Part shown: piece after piece, positions 8,691 to 17,907 of the stretch | Numbering within the stretch: position 1 is the first letter of the stretch | Layout: the number at the start of each line of letters is the position of its first letter | NCBI GenBank assembly: GCA_022820945.1 | Contig: JAJEEP010000047.1 | Span: 1 to 64,000 of the forward strand | Direction of reading: 5' to 3' | Origin: Alphaproteobacteria bacterium | Lineage (GTDB): Bacteria; Pseudomonadota; Alphaproteobacteria; UBA828 | DNA: 64,000 nucleotides | The notes under the pieces: generated by a model | What the model was told of the DNA's origin: nothing | What the model saw: only the letters and a program-made list of their open reading frames with translations | Database searches by the model: none | Program-made: the position numbers and the translations under genes

Positions 8691-9692
8691 CTACATCATC
8701 GCCGCCTTCACCTTGGCCGCCACGTCTTCGGTCACCCAGGCGGTCCACACGTCCTCATGGTTCTTGAGGAAGTATTCCGCCGCTTCCCGCGTGGTCGCCT
8801 GATTCGAGTCCTTCCACGCCAGGACGCTGTTCACCAGGTTGTTCGGCCAGGAGACGCTGGAGACGAACCCGAAGGCGTCGGGCGCGCTCTCGGCGAAGCT
8901 CGCGGTCACCACCGTGAGCACCACCGACTTCGCGTACATGTTTGGCTGCGGGTCGGCGCAATCCTTGTCGATGATGCAGGGCCACGTCTCCGGGTCGTGC
9001 ACCATTCCGCCGAGCTTCACCATCGGGTAGTTGCCGAGCAGCGCGGTCGGCGCCCAGTAGTAGGCGAAGATCGGGTTGCCGCGCTCATAGGCGCTGGCGA
9101 TAGCGCCTGCCAGCCCCTCGCCCGAGCCGGGGTTGAAGATGGTGAAGCCTGCGTCGTCGAGCCCATAGGCCTTGAAGAGGTTGGCGTTGACGTACTCGCA
9201 GGCCCAGCCTGGCGGGCAGCCGTAGAAGCGACCCTTGCCCGGCTCCTCCTTGTCGGGGAAGAGGTCGGGCCTCTTGATGACCTCCTGCAGGGTGGTGAGC
9301 TCCGGATTCTGCTCCACCACGTAGTCGGGAACCCACCAGCCTTCCTCACCGCCGTCGGAAAGGATCTCGCCGGCGATCACGAGACGGCCCTCGTCCACCG
9401 CTTTTCCTACGATCTCGCGCGCTGAGTTGATCCAGACCTCGGGCGCGATGTCCGGCTCGCCCTTCTCCGTCATGGAGGTGACGGTGGGCACCGTGTCGCC
9501 CGGCACGATCTCGGTATCGCAGCCGTAGCCTTCCTTGAGGATGATGTCCTCGACATGAGCCGCGACACCCGCCGAGGCCCAGGTCATCTCGGCGATGGTC
9601 ACCTTGCCGCAGGCCGCATCGGCCCCGCGCGCAAGGACAAGGGCGCCGGCAACCATGAGTGCCGCCGCCAATGACATCGACAATCTAGACAT
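8691..9692 (-). CDS. proX: glycine betaine-type ABC transporter substrate-binding protein
   Basis: 333 residues from the ATG at 9692, preceded by GGGAG. Longer in-frame starts up to 9839 would place about 49 polar residues before the signal peptide and are unlikely. The N-terminus MSRLSMSLAAALMVAGALVLARG is a Sec signal peptide ending near ADAA. The mature part is an OpuAC-type fold with VTIAEMTWASAGVAAHVEDI at the start, the segment PEVWINSAREIVG, and several aromatic residues (YYWAPT, EVW) typical of boxes that bind quaternary ammonium groups. It is the first gene of the importer operon and acts in the periplasm. The upstream region carries a recognisable promoter. Confidence 0.88.
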   Translation of the reverse strand: MSRLSMSLAAALMVAGALVLARGADAACGKVTIAEMTWASAGVAAHVEDIILKEGYGCDTEIVPGDTVPTVTSMTEKGEPDIAPEVWINSAREIVGKAVDEGRLVIAGEILSDGGEEGWWVPDYVVEQNPELTTLQEVIKRPDLFPDKEEPGKGRFYGCPPGWACEYVNANLFKAYGLDDAGFTIFNPGSGEGLAGAIASAYERGNPIFAYYWAPTALLGNYPMVKLGGMVHDPETWPCIIDKDCADPQPNMYAKSVVLTVVTASFAESAPDAFGFVSSVSWPNNLVNSVLAWKDSNQATTREAAEYFLKNHEDVWTAWVTEDVAAKVKAAMM

Positions 9693-9779
9693 TGGACTGC
9701 TCCCTGTTGCATCGCGCTCATTCATCGGCGCAATGCTCATTGCAGAATTCGCCGGTACGGCGAACTCCTCCAAGTGGCG

Positions 9780-9809
9780 ATCATAGTCAGCCCGGTTGGG
9801 CCGTGGCAA
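9780..9809 (-). promoter_or_regulatory. sigma-70-like promoter of betaine importer operon
   Basis: Reading leftward, TTGCCA (9804-9809) is followed after 18 bases by TATGAT (9780-9785). Each box matches the sigma-70 consensus at five of six positions. Transcription would begin near 9773, giving a leader of about 80 bases with a 7-bp hairpin at 9748-9764. Confidence 0.5.
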
Positions 9810-9867
9810 TCGATCGTTCTCTATCGGCCTAAAGGACAATCTCGATTGTCGTTAGGGACAGAAGAGC

Positions 9868-9895
9868 TAACCCGCCTATCTCACCACGGCCGTGG
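9868..9895 (+). repeat. dispersed intergenic repeat, copy 1 (degenerate)
   Basis: 28 bases matching 22 of the first 28 positions of the element at 31685-31722, sharing the core CCCGCCTATCTC. It lies about 60 bases upstream of the -35 box of the betaine importer promoter. Function unknown. Confidence 0.4.
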
Positions 9896-9984
9896 TCAGA
9901 TATCCGGAAGAAGGGCGGTGGTCCCTCGGTTCGGGAATGTATTCAACTATATCAATATGTTATGCGAAATTGGGTTCGTTTTGC

Positions 9985-10009
9985 AAAAAAGCCCGTCGGA
10001 CGTTCAGGC
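9985..10009 (-). terminator. probable intrinsic terminator of the radical SAM gene
   Basis: Leftward, a short stem GCCTG/CGGGC (one G-T pair) starts at the stop codon and is followed by a run of six T (9985-9990). The stem is weak at five pairs, but its placement and T-run fit an intrinsic terminator. Confidence 0.5.
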
Positions 10010-11455
10010 CTGGCTGCGCAGCTCGCGCTCGGTCTGCGGGGCCGGCATCGGGCCGATACCCTCGGCCACCATCTCACGCCATTCGCGCTTCTGCGGCATG
10101 ATGGGCGGCACCGGGATGGTCGTGGGCTCGGGCGTCGCATCCGCGATCGGCTTCTCCATCGCCCGTCCCGTCACCTCGCCCCGGCGGAAGAAGCCGTTGT
10201 AGATGCTCCAGTGCAGCCGGTTGCGCGAGCCGGTGAGCGGGAAGCGCTTGGCGATCGAGGGAAGCGAATAGAAGTTCCTGTAGGCCCGCATGTGGCCTTC
10301 GCGGAGCGTCTGGGTGCTGAGCTTCTCCGGCCGGTAGACGATGTGCCCCTGGTCGTAGAGGTCCCAGTCGTAGGAGACGATCTGCCCGGCCTTCTTCATC
10401 TCGTACCAGGTGAGAGTGCCGGGATAGGGGGTCAGCACCGAATAGGCGCAGGCGTCGTACTTGGCGTCGATGTTGAAGTCCGTCGTCTCGTCGAAGACGG
10501 TCTCGTCGTCGCCGCCGAAGCCGAACATGAAGAGCCCGAAGACCATGATCCCGTAGCTGTGGATCTTCTCTACCAGCGCGGCGAACTGCTCCGGCCGGTT
10601 GACGTACTTGTGGACGCGCTTGAGCGTATCCCGCGAGATCGATTCGAAGCCGATGCTCAGCATGTAGCAGCCGCTCTCGGCCGCGAGCTCGAGCATCTCG
10701 TCCTTCTGGGCGAGCTTGCTGGTGGCGGCGGCCTGCCAGCGGATGCCGCGCCCCCTCAGCGCCCGCATCACCTCCTTGGGCCGCTCCTCCGTGCCGAAGA
10801 AGTCGGCATCGTTGAGGGAGATCGTGCGCTGCCCGCAGTTCTCGATCTCGTGGATCACCTCGTCGACCGGCCGGTAGCGGAACTTGAGCCCGTTCATCAG
10901 CGGCTCGGCGCAGAAGGTGCAGCCCTGGTGGCAGCCGCGCGAGGTTTGGACGAACGTGCGGTTGACGTAGCGGTTCTTCTTCACCAGGTCGTAGCGGGGA
11001 ATGGGCACGTCGACCATGGGGTGCAGCGTGTCGGCGCGGTAGATGCCCTTGACCTCGCCGCGATCCAGGTCGTCCAGGAGCTTGGGCATGACCAGCTCGG
11101 CCTCGCCGATCACCACTGCGTCGCAGTGCTGGAGCGCCTCCTGGGGCATAAAGCTCGCGTGCACGCCCCCTATGACCACGGGCACGCCTTTCGCGCGATA
11201 ACGGTCGGCGATCTCGTAGCCGCGCTTCACGTAGCTCGTCATGGCCGAGATACCGACCATGTCGACCTTCAGGTCGAAGTCGATATCCTCGATGTTCTCG
11301 TCGGTCATCACGACTTCGTAGCGGTCCTGCGGGATCACCGCCGCAACCGCCAGGAGACCAGCCAGCGGCGAGTAAAGCGCCCGGTTGAAGTACATCGGGC
11401 GCGTCGTGAACTGGTTGGTCTGGGGATTGATGAGGTGGATGATTCGTGTGCGCAT
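10004..11455 (-). CDS. B12-binding domain radical SAM protein
   Basis: 483 residues. The N-terminal 150 residues form a cobalamin-binding-like Rossmann domain (VDMVGISAMT, VPVVIGGVHASFMPQEAL). The radical SAM cluster motif CxxxCxxC is at Cys175, Cys179 and Cys182 (RGCHQGCTFC), and the TIM-barrel part contains SIGFESIS. A C-terminal region of about 100 residues follows. Relatives methylate or rearrange unactivated carbons, for example in hopanoid, bacteriochlorophyll or natural-product pathways. No neighbour reveals the substrate. It appears monocistronic, with an intrinsic terminator at its end. Confidence 0.85.
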   Translation of the reverse strand: MRTRIIHLINPQTNQFTTRPMYFNRALYSPLAGLLAVAAVIPQDRYEVVMTDENIEDIDFDLKVDMVGISAMTSYVKRGYEIADRYRAKGVPVVIGGVHASFMPQEALQHCDAVVIGEAELVMPKLLDDLDRGEVKGIYRADTLHPMVDVPIPRYDLVKKNRYVNRTFVQTSRGCHQGCTFCAEPLMNGLKFRYRPVDEVIHEIENCGQRTISLNDADFFGTEERPKEVMRALRGRGIRWQAAATSKLAQKDEMLELAAESGCYMLSIGFESISRDTLKRVHKYVNRPEQFAALVEKIHSYGIMVFGLFMFGFGGDDETVFDETTDFNIDAKYDACAYSVLTPYPGTLTWYEMKKAGQIVSYDWDLYDQGHIVYRPEKLSTQTLREGHMRAYRNFYSLPSIAKRFPLTGSRNRLHWSIYNGFFRRGEVTGRAMEKPIADATPEPTTIPVPPIMPQKREWREMVAEGIGPMPAPQTERELRSQA

Positions 11456-11589
11456 GCGTACCTCCGCTCGCGCGATTATACCGCGGCCCGGCCAGCCTGC
11501 CGAGTGGCTATGCGAGTCGTTTTCAACGCGTCCATTCCACCGAAGCCGGCCGCAACGTCAAGGGCCGATACCGCGGCGAGGGCTGCGTG

Positions 11590-12297
11590 TCAGTGAACCT
11601 CCTGCGCCTCGCGCAGGACCCGCGCCATCACGTCGGCCGAGAACCCCGGCTCCTTGCACGCCGCGAGGATCGGCGCTTCGCGCCGCATGCAGAGCTCGGC
11701 CGCTGCCGGCACCTCGCGCGCCGCCTCGTGCGGGATGATAACTGCGCCGTGGCGGTCGGCGTGTACGAGATCGCCCGAGTGAGTCACCATGCCGCAGACG
11801 TCCACGGGCTCACCGTGGCTGACCAGGTGAACCCAGGCATGGGAGGGAACCACCGTGCCAGAAATGAGCTGGAAGCCGTCGGCGATCATGTCGAGGTCGC
11901 GCACCGCGCCGTCGGTCACGACACCGAGGCAGCCCAGGGCCTGATGCACGGCGGAATGCACCTCGCCCCACCAGGAGGCGGCGCCGCGCCGGGAATCGAT
12001 GTCCTGGATCACCATTATCGAGGGCCGGTGGCCCGCCTCAACGTAGCCGTAGTAGGCCACGCGGTCGGCGGTCATCGCATCGCCGTCCTTCGCAGGCTTT
12101 TCCATCGAGCGGATGGTGGCGGTGCGTGCGTAGCCCACCATCGGCTGAAGCTCCGGGAAGGCGCAGATCAGCGTCTCGGTCGTGAAGCCGAACGTGCGCC
12201 GCTCGGGGCAGACGATCTCGAGCGCGTTGCAGATCGTCGGCGTGTCGTACGCGCGAAGCGCAGCCAACTCGGCTTCGTTGAGGGGTGTCTCGGTCAC
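11590..12297 (-). CDS. RraA-like aldolase/demethylmenaquinone methyltransferase-like protein
   Basis: 235 residues, starting at a GTG (12295-12297) preceded by GGGAGG, with VTETPLNEAELAAL as N-terminus. The family core is visible as TPTICNALEIV near the N-terminus and LGVVTDGAVRDLDMI in the middle, where Arg and Asp of the GxxRD motif bind substrate and metal. Members include RNase E inhibitor RraA and 4-hydroxy-4-methyl-2-oxoglutarate/oxaloacetate aldolases. At this length and in a catabolic setting, a divalent-metal-dependent aldolase or decarboxylase is more likely than RNase E control (inference). The name methyltransferase often attached to the family is historical. Confidence 0.82.
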   Translation of the reverse strand: MTETPLNEAELAALRAYDTPTICNALEIVCPERRTFGFTTETLICAFPELQPMVGYARTATIRSMEKPAKDGDAMTADRVAYYGYVEAGHRPSIMVIQDIDSRRGAASWWGEVHSAVHQALGCLGVVTDGAVRDLDMIADGFQLISGTVVPSHAWVHLVSHGEPVDVCGMVTHSGDLVHADRHGAVIIPHEAAREVPAAAELCMRREAPILAACKEPGFSADVMARVLREAQEVH

Positions 12298-12415
12298 CGG
12301 CGGTCCTCCCTGTTAATGGGGCCGGATATTCGCCGATGGAGGGCACGGGGCGCAAACCCCGTTACGTGGGCTCCGTCGCCCGCCCCGCATACCGACGCCG
12401 AGGGCGCCGCCTGAC

Positions 12416-13558
12416 ATGCCCATCGCGCTCTACACATCCGCCGCTCGTCCCGATCCTGCCGCGCCGTGGGGCGGGCCGCGCCTGATGCGCCTGCTCGCAC
12501 GGGCGCTCGAGGCCGCCGGTCACCACACCATCGCACCCACCGAGTTTCGCAGCGACGAAGGTCTGGAGGACGGCCGCCAGCAGGCGAGGCTCGAACGAAA
12601 AGCCGCGAGGCAGGCGCGCAAGCTCGTCACTGCCTACCGCGACCTGCCGGCCGTCGCCCGGCCAGAGGCATGGCTCACCTGCGACCTCCGCCACACGGCG
12701 CCGGACCTGATCGGCCCCGCCGTGGCGGAGGCGCTCGACATGCCCTACCTGCTGGTGGGCGCCTCCTACGCAAGAGCGGAAGCCGGCGGCGAGCACGCAC
12801 GCTGGCTCTCGTACACGGCGCGCGCCATCGCGCGGGCAAAGGCGGTGCTCTCGCTCACCGCCGAGGACGAGGAGAGCATCCGGTCGCTGGTGCCGAACAC
12901 TGCGCGGCTCTACCGGCTGGCGCCCTTCCTCGACCTCGCGCCCTACCGGGCAACGGAGCCCGACGCGGCCCGCCGGGCGCTCGCGGACGCGCTGCCGCTC
13001 GATCCCGCGCGTCCGTGGCTGCTGGCGGTTGCGACCATGCAGACCGGCGCGGCATTGGCCTCCTGGCGCCTGCTGGGGCGCTCGCTCAACCTGATCGCGG
13101 ACCCGCCCTGGCAGCTGCTCGTTGTCGGTAAGGGCAAAGCGCGGTGGCTGGTGGAGGAGGCGATGGCGCCTCTTGGGCCGGGCCTCGCGGTCTTCGCCGG
13201 CGCTCGTGCGGAGGATGCGCTGCCAGCAGTCTACGCCGCCTGCGACCTCTACGTCTGGCCCGCCTACCAGGAGACCTTCGGCATGGCGATGCTGGAGGCG
13301 CAGGCGGCCGGCCTCCCCGTGGTCGCGCAGGACTGGCCCGGGCCAGCCGCAGTCGTCGCGGGCGGCGAGACCGGGCTGCTCACCCCACGCCACGACGACG
13401 TGGCCTTCGCCGGCGCGGTGGTCGAGCTGTGTGCGAGCGCCGAGAAGCGACGGGCGATGGGCGCGGCAGCGGCGGCCCGGGCAGAGAAGCAGCATGGGAT
13501 CGAGAACGCCGCGGCAACGCTGCAACGCGCCCTCGACGACGCCCTCAGCGACACCTGA
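12416..13558 (+). CDS. group 1 (GT4-like) glycosyltransferase
   Basis: 380 residues. The GT-B C-terminal half is clear: WPAYQETFGMAMLEAQAAGLPVV contains the E-x7-E donor-binding motif, followed by GGETGLLTP. The N-terminal half begins MPIALYTSAARPDP and WGGPRLMRLLARALEAAGH, typical of the acceptor domain. It should transfer a sugar from a nucleotide-sugar donor to a glycan or lipid; donor and acceptor are unknown. It is divergent from the RraA-like gene, 118 bp away, and is followed after 89 bp by the acyl-CoA ligase gene, with no obvious functional link. Confidence 0.82.
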   Translation: MPIALYTSAARPDPAAPWGGPRLMRLLARALEAAGHHTIAPTEFRSDEGLEDGRQQARLERKAARQARKLVTAYRDLPAVARPEAWLTCDLRHTAPDLIGPAVAEALDMPYLLVGASYARAEAGGEHARWLSYTARAIARAKAVLSLTAEDEESIRSLVPNTARLYRLAPFLDLAPYRATEPDAARRALADALPLDPARPWLLAVATMQTGAALASWRLLGRSLNLIADPPWQLLVVGKGKARWLVEEAMAPLGPGLAVFAGARAEDALPAVYAACDLYVWPAYQETFGMAMLEAQAAGLPVVAQDWPGPAAVVAGGETGLLTPRHDDVAFAGAVVELCASAEKRRAMGAAAAARAEKQHGIENAAATLQRALDDALSDT

Positions 13559-13647
13559 CCCTCCGATAGAAATCCGGGTTAATCCAAAGCCGGTGCCGGG
13601 CTACAAGGGGGCCGTCCGAGACGGCAGGCAACGAGCGAGCGACGGCG

Positions 13648-15285
13648 GTGGATAACCCGGCGGCAACGTCCCATAGCGATCCGCGTATCCCGGCGGCGGA
13701 CAGGTGCGTGCTGCGCTACCTGCTCGACCGGCTGGCTGCGGCCACGCCCGACAAGGTCTTCTGCGTCTTCGAGGACGGCACGGAGTGGAGCTACGCCCGA
13801 ACCCGCGCGGAAGTGATCGAGACTGCCATCGGCCTGCAGGCGCTCGGCGTGCACCAGGGCGATCACGTGCTATCGTGGCTGCCCAACGGTGCCGACGCGC
13901 TCCGCATCTTCCTGGGCTCGAACTATCTGGGCGCTGTCTACGTGCCCATCAACACCGCCTACAAGGGCCGGCTTCTGGAGCACGTGGTGGCGCGCGCCGA
14001 CGCCCGCATCATGGTCGCCCACGCGGAGCTTGCGCCGAGGCTTGCCACCGTCGGCCGCGCCAGCCTGGAGACCCTGGTGGCCGTCGGCGGCCCGCCGCCC
14101 GCCATCAAAGGCCTCGCCGTCCTGGACGAGGCGGCGCTTCACCCGGAGGGTGGGTCGCTCGCCCCGCTGGAGCGCCCCATCGAGCCCTGGGACACGCAAT
14201 CGATCATCTTCACCTCCGGTACCACGGGCCCGTCGAAGGCGGTGCTCAGCTCTTACTGTCACGCGTTCTCGAATTTCGGGCCCGACACCTGGCAGTTCAT
14301 CACGCCGGAGGACCGCTACCTCATCAGCCTGCCGCTCTTCCACCTGGGCGGCGCGACCATCGCCTACGGCATGCTCTGCCAGCACGCCTCGATCACCTTG
14401 GTGGAGTATTTCAAGACGCACGCGTTCTGGGACACCGTGCGCCGCACCGGCGTCACCTCGGTGTTCCTGCTCGGCGTCATGGCGCAGTTCCTGGAGAAGG
14501 AGCCGCCGAAGTCCGACGACCGCGACCACCCCTTGCGCACGGTGGGCATGGTGCCGCTGGTGAACGACGTGGACGCGTTCATGGAGCGCTTCGGCCTGGA
14601 GGTCTATTCGATCTACAACATGACCGAGCTTTGCTGCCCGGTGATGACGACCGTGCCCATGACCGTGCCGGGGAGCGCAGGCCGCGTGCGGACGGGTTGC
14701 GAGCTTCGCGTGGTCGATACCAACGACTGCGAGGTGCCGACGGGCGCGGTCGGCGAGATCGTGGTGCGGGCGGACACGCCCTGGGCCATCAACCACGGCT
14801 ACTACAAGGAGCCGGAGGCGACCGCGCGGGCGTGGCGCAACGGCTGGTTCCACACCGGCGACGCCGGCCGCGTGGACGAGGACGGCAACCTCTATTTCGT
14901 CGATCGTCTGAAGGACACGATCCGCCGGCGCGGCGAGAACATCTCCTCCCTGGAGGTGGAGACCGAGGTCTTGGCCTATCCAGCGGTGCGCGAGGTCGCC
15001 GTGGTCCCCGTGCCGAGCGAGCTCGGCGAGGACGAGGTCATGGCCGTCGTCGCGCTCCAGCCGGAGCAGGCACTGGACCCGGCCGCGCTGCTGGAATTCC
15101 TCGAGCCACGCCTCGCCCACTTCATGATTCCGCGCTACGTCCGCATCGTGGACGCCCTGCCCAAGACACCGACCGAGAAGATCGAGAAGCACAGGTTGCG
15201 CGCCGAGGGCATCACCGCGGATAGCTGGGACCGCGAGGCCGCTGGCGTGCGCATCCAGCGCGAGCGGCTCGGGGCGTTACGGTGA
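13648..15285 (+). CDS. AMP-dependent acyl-CoA ligase (CaiC-like)
   Basis: 545 residues from a GTG; no in-frame ATG lies near the expected N-terminus. The adenylate-forming signature IIFTSGTTGPSKAV begins near residue 189. Later motifs are YNMTELC and WFHTGDAGRVDEDGNLYFVDRLKD, and the C-terminal catalytic lysine is in KTPTEKIEKH. The best-resembling group is the crotonobetaine/carnitine-CoA ligases, but many acid substrates are possible. The stop codon overlaps the next gene by 4 bp, and a CaiB-type CoA-transferase follows, so the three genes probably form a catabolic operon that activates a carboxylate to its CoA thioester. Confidence 0.87.
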   Translation: MDNPAATSHSDPRIPAADRCVLRYLLDRLAAATPDKVFCVFEDGTEWSYARTRAEVIETAIGLQALGVHQGDHVLSWLPNGADALRIFLGSNYLGAVYVPINTAYKGRLLEHVVARADARIMVAHAELAPRLATVGRASLETLVAVGGPPPAIKGLAVLDEAALHPEGGSLAPLERPIEPWDTQSIIFTSGTTGPSKAVLSSYCHAFSNFGPDTWQFITPEDRYLISLPLFHLGGATIAYGMLCQHASITLVEYFKTHAFWDTVRRTGVTSVFLLGVMAQFLEKEPPKSDDRDHPLRTVGMVPLVNDVDAFMERFGLEVYSIYNMTELCCPVMTTVPMTVPGSAGRVRTGCELRVVDTNDCEVPTGAVGEIVVRADTPWAINHGYYKEPEATARAWRNGWFHTGDAGRVDEDGNLYFVDRLKDTIRRRGENISSLEVETEVLAYPAVREVAVVPVPSELGEDEVMAVVALQPEQALDPAALLEFLEPRLAHFMIPRYVRIVDALPKTPTEKIEKHRLRAEGITADSWDREAAGVRIQRERLGALR

Positions 15286-15845
15286 GCGCGCCCGTGCACG
15301 AGGCCCTGCCCGAGAGCGCGTCCGGGAGCGCTCAGGCGGCGGAGGCCGGCGAGAGCCGCCACCGCTACCCGCCGCGCGCGGTCTTGCTCGATTATCTCTA
15401 TTCGGGGCTCGGCTTGCTCTTCACCCTCGGCCCACTGGGGTTGGCAGCGTCTGGCGGTCCCGCCGCCTGGGTGCTGGGCGCGCTCGCAGCGCTGTTCGCC
15501 GTCTACGGAGCCCGCACCGCTATCCGCCACCGGACCTGGCTCGGCGTGAGCGAGGACGGCATCGCCGTGCACGGCCTCCTGCGCCGGCAGCTACCCTGGG
15601 ATGAGCTGACCCGCTGCACCCTCGGCTACTACTCCACCAGGCGAAAACGCGATCGCGGCTGGATGCAGCTCACACTGAAGGCCGGGCGTCGGAGCCTCAG
15701 GCTCGATTCGCAGATCGAGGGGTTTGACAGGATCGTCCGCCACGCTGCCCGCGCGGCAACCGCGCGCGGCATCGCCCTCGACCACGCCACGCGGAAGAAC
15801 CTTCGCGCGCTGGGGATTACCACCGGCGCCGAGGACCAGACCTAG
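15282..15845 (+). CDS. membrane protein with bacterial PH-like domain
   Basis: 187 residues, starting at a GTG that overlaps the ligase stop by 4 bp. Two hydrophobic segments (about residues 30-52 and 60-80) precede a C-terminal soluble part with LGVSEDGIAVHGLLRRQLPWDELTRC, which resembles the beta-rich bacterial PH/YcxB-like fold. Function is unknown. The tight coupling to the acyl-CoA ligase and CoA-transferase genes suggests co-expression but not a specific role. Confidence 0.7.
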   Translation: MSAPVHEALPESASGSAQAAEAGESRHRYPPRAVLLDYLYSGLGLLFTLGPLGLAASGGPAAWVLGALAALFAVYGARTAIRHRTWLGVSEDGIAVHGLLRRQLPWDELTRCTLGYYSTRRKRDRGWMQLTLKAGRRSLRLDSQIEGFDRIVRHAARAATARGIALDHATRKNLRALGITTGAEDQT

Positions 15846-15854
15846 GTATCACAC

Positions 15855-17099
15855 ATGGACCAAGCCAGAACCGGCCCGCTCGCGGGCCTCAAGGTGCTCG
15901 ACTTGAGCCGCATTCTCGCGGGCCCGTGGGCGGGCCAGCTGCTCGCCGATTTCGGCGCCGATGTGGTCAAGGTCGAGCGGCCGGGCGTGGGCGACGATAC
16001 GCGCGGCTGGGGGCCGCCATTCCTGCGCGATGCGAGCGGCAGCGAGACCACCAACAACGCCGCCTATTACATGTCCGCCAACCGAGGGAAGCGCTCGATC
16101 ACCCTCGACTTCGCTGCGCCCGAGGGGCAGGCGGTTGTGAGACGGCTCGTCGAGTGTGCGGATGTCCTGATCGAAAACTACAAGGTCGGCGGCCTCGCCA
16201 AGTACGGCCTCGATTACCCCGCACTCAACGAAGTGAACCCGCGCCTGATCTACTGCTCGATCACCGGCTTCGGCCAGTCGGGACCCTACGCGCACCGCAC
16301 CGGCTACGATCTGATCGCGCAGGCCATGGGCGGCATCATGAGCATCACCGGGGAGCGCGACGACCTGCCGGGCGGCGGGCCGCAAAAGGTGGGCGTCGCC
16401 GCTGCCGACCTGATGACCGGCATGTACGCGGCGAACGCCATCCTCGCCGCGCTCTCGAGCCGCGAGCGCACCGGGCGCGGTCAGCACATCGACCTCGCGC
16501 TGCTCGACACGCAGGTGGCCTGGCTCGCCAACCAGGCCATGAACTACCTGATCGGGGGCGAGGCGCCGGAGCGCGCGGGCAACGAGCACCAGAACATCGT
16601 GCCCTACGGGGTCTTCCAAACCCGCGACGGCTACTTCGCGCTCGCCATCGGCAACAACAGCCAGCTCCGCAAGTTCTGCGATGTCGCCGGCCACCCCGAC
16701 ATTCCCGATGACCCCCGCTTCGCCACCAACATCGCCCGGCTGCAGAACCGCGTGGAGCTGATCGCCACGCTGAACGACATCACCCGGCAGCGGACCATGG
16801 ACGAGTGGAGCGCCCTGCTGGAGCCGGTGGGCGTGCCCTGCGGGCCGATCAACACCCTCGACCGGGTCTTCGCCAACCCGCAGGTGCAGGCGCGCGGCAT
16901 GAAGGTGCGCATCCCCCACAGCCTCGGCGTTGAGGTGGAGTACCCCGCCAACCCCATCAAGTTTTCGGAGACGCCGGTGGACTATCCGCGCGCGGCCCCG
17001 ATGCTGGGCGAGGACAGCGATACCGTCCTGCGCGACTGGCTCGACCTCGACGACGCGGCGGTCACGGCGCTGCGCGAGAGCGGCACCGGCCTCGCGTGA
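15855..17099 (+). CDS. CaiB/BaiF family CoA-transferase
   Basis: 414 residues, the usual length for family III CoA-transferases. It opens with LAGLKVLDLSRILAGPWAGQLLADFGADVVKVE, the hallmark N-terminus. The catalytic aspartate is Asp185 in VAAADLMTGMY. The enzyme moves CoA between carboxylic acids through an aspartyl-CoA thioester; known members use formyl/oxalyl, carnitine, succinyl and bile-acid substrates. It lies 9 bp after the membrane protein gene and with the upstream CaiC-like ligase makes a plausible module for activation of a small organic acid or carnitine-like compound. The gene converges on the carboxylesterase, with 16 bp between the two stops. Confidence 0.9.
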   Translation: MDQARTGPLAGLKVLDLSRILAGPWAGQLLADFGADVVKVERPGVGDDTRGWGPPFLRDASGSETTNNAAYYMSANRGKRSITLDFAAPEGQAVVRRLVECADVLIENYKVGGLAKYGLDYPALNEVNPRLIYCSITGFGQSGPYAHRTGYDLIAQAMGGIMSITGERDDLPGGGPQKVGVAAADLMTGMYAANAILAALSSRERTGRGQHIDLALLDTQVAWLANQAMNYLIGGEAPERAGNEHQNIVPYGVFQTRDGYFALAIGNNSQLRKFCDVAGHPDIPDDPRFATNIARLQNRVELIATLNDITRQRTMDEWSALLEPVGVPCGPINTLDRVFANPQVQARGMKVRIPHSLGVEVEYPANPIKFSETPVDYPRAAPMLGEDSDTVLRDWLDLDDAAVTALRESGTGLA

Positions 17100-17115
17100 C
17101 GCCGGGGTGCGGCGA

Positions 17116-17772
17116 TCAGCCTGCGCCCAGCACGTCGCGGAGGAAGCGCCCGCCGAACTCCAGCCCGTCCGGCGCGATGCCGTGGCCGATCCCCCGGCTC
17201 ACGTGCCATTGCACCGGCACCTCGCAGGCACCGAGCAGGGTCGCCGCCTCGAAGAGCGCGCCCACCGGCACCAGGTCGTCCGCGTCGCCGTGAATCAGCA
17301 AGGCCGGCGGCCTCGCGCGCAGCTCGCTCTTCAAGTGTTCCCCACCCACAAGTCGGCCCGAGAATCCCAACACGCCCGCGCACGGCGCGGCGCGGCGATA
17401 GGCGACGTGGAGCGACATCATCGTGCCCTGGCTGAAGCCCACCAGCGCGAGGTCCTGCTCGCCCAACCCGAGCGCCTGAAGCCTGGCGTCGATATCGGCG
17501 TTGAGCGCGTCCGCCGCGCTGGCGACGCCCTCGGCCACACGTTCGGGAGACCGGTCGCTCAGGCTGAACCACTGGCGGCCCGTGGGCGCCATGTCGCAGG
17601 GCTCGGGCGCATCCGGCGCGGTGAAGCAGGCATGGGGCACGAGCCGCCCCCAGGGCTCGGCGAGGCCGATCAGATCGTTGCCGTCGGCGCCGAGGCCGTG
17701 CAGCAGGAGAACCAGCTTGCGCGCCGCACCCCCGCCCGCCGGCGGCCGCTCCGGACCCTTCAACGCGCTCAC
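17116..17772 (-). CDS. phospholipase/carboxylesterase family alpha/beta hydrolase
   Basis: 218 residues from a GTG at 17772 preceded by GGGGAGA; an in-frame ATG at 17835 would give 239 residues, but its extra N-terminus is Arg/Gly-rich and unlike the family. The alpha/beta fold starts KLVLLLHGLGADGNDLIGL. The nucleophile is in GFSQGTM, the acid in LIHGDADDLVPV and the histidine in GIGHGI. This matches the carboxylesterase/thioesterase (YpfH/EstB-like) group that hydrolyses short-chain or acyl esters in the cytoplasm. Confidence 0.85.
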   Translation of the reverse strand: MSALKGPERPPAGGGAARKLVLLLHGLGADGNDLIGLAEPWGRLVPHACFTAPDAPEPCDMAPTGRQWFSLSDRSPERVAEGVASAADALNADIDARLQALGLGEQDLALVGFSQGTMMSLHVAYRRAAPCAGVLGFSGRLVGGEHLKSELRARPPALLIHGDADDLVPVGALFEAATLLGACEVPVQWHVSRGIGHGIAPDGLEFGGRFLRDVLGAG

Positions 17773-17907
17773 GCTCTCTCCCCGCTGCCGGTTGTGGAAG
17801 GAGCGCGGATCATGGCCGCGCCCCTGGCCGGGCACAAGGCGCGGTGCGGCGCGGAGAAGACCTGGACCGTTATATGGCGAGCTGCCGCTCCCGTGCTCCC
17901 GTCCCGG

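Larger units (their letters stand above)
9693..10003. other. 311-bp intergenic region upstream of the betaine importer
   Basis: This AT-richer gap holds the probable promoter of the importer operon (9780-9809), a leader hairpin (9748-9764, 7-bp perfect stem around TTCGCCG/CGGCGAA), a degenerate copy of a dispersed repeat (9868-9895), and the probable terminator of the radical SAM gene (9985-10009). No coding frame in it looks real. Confidence 0.6.
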
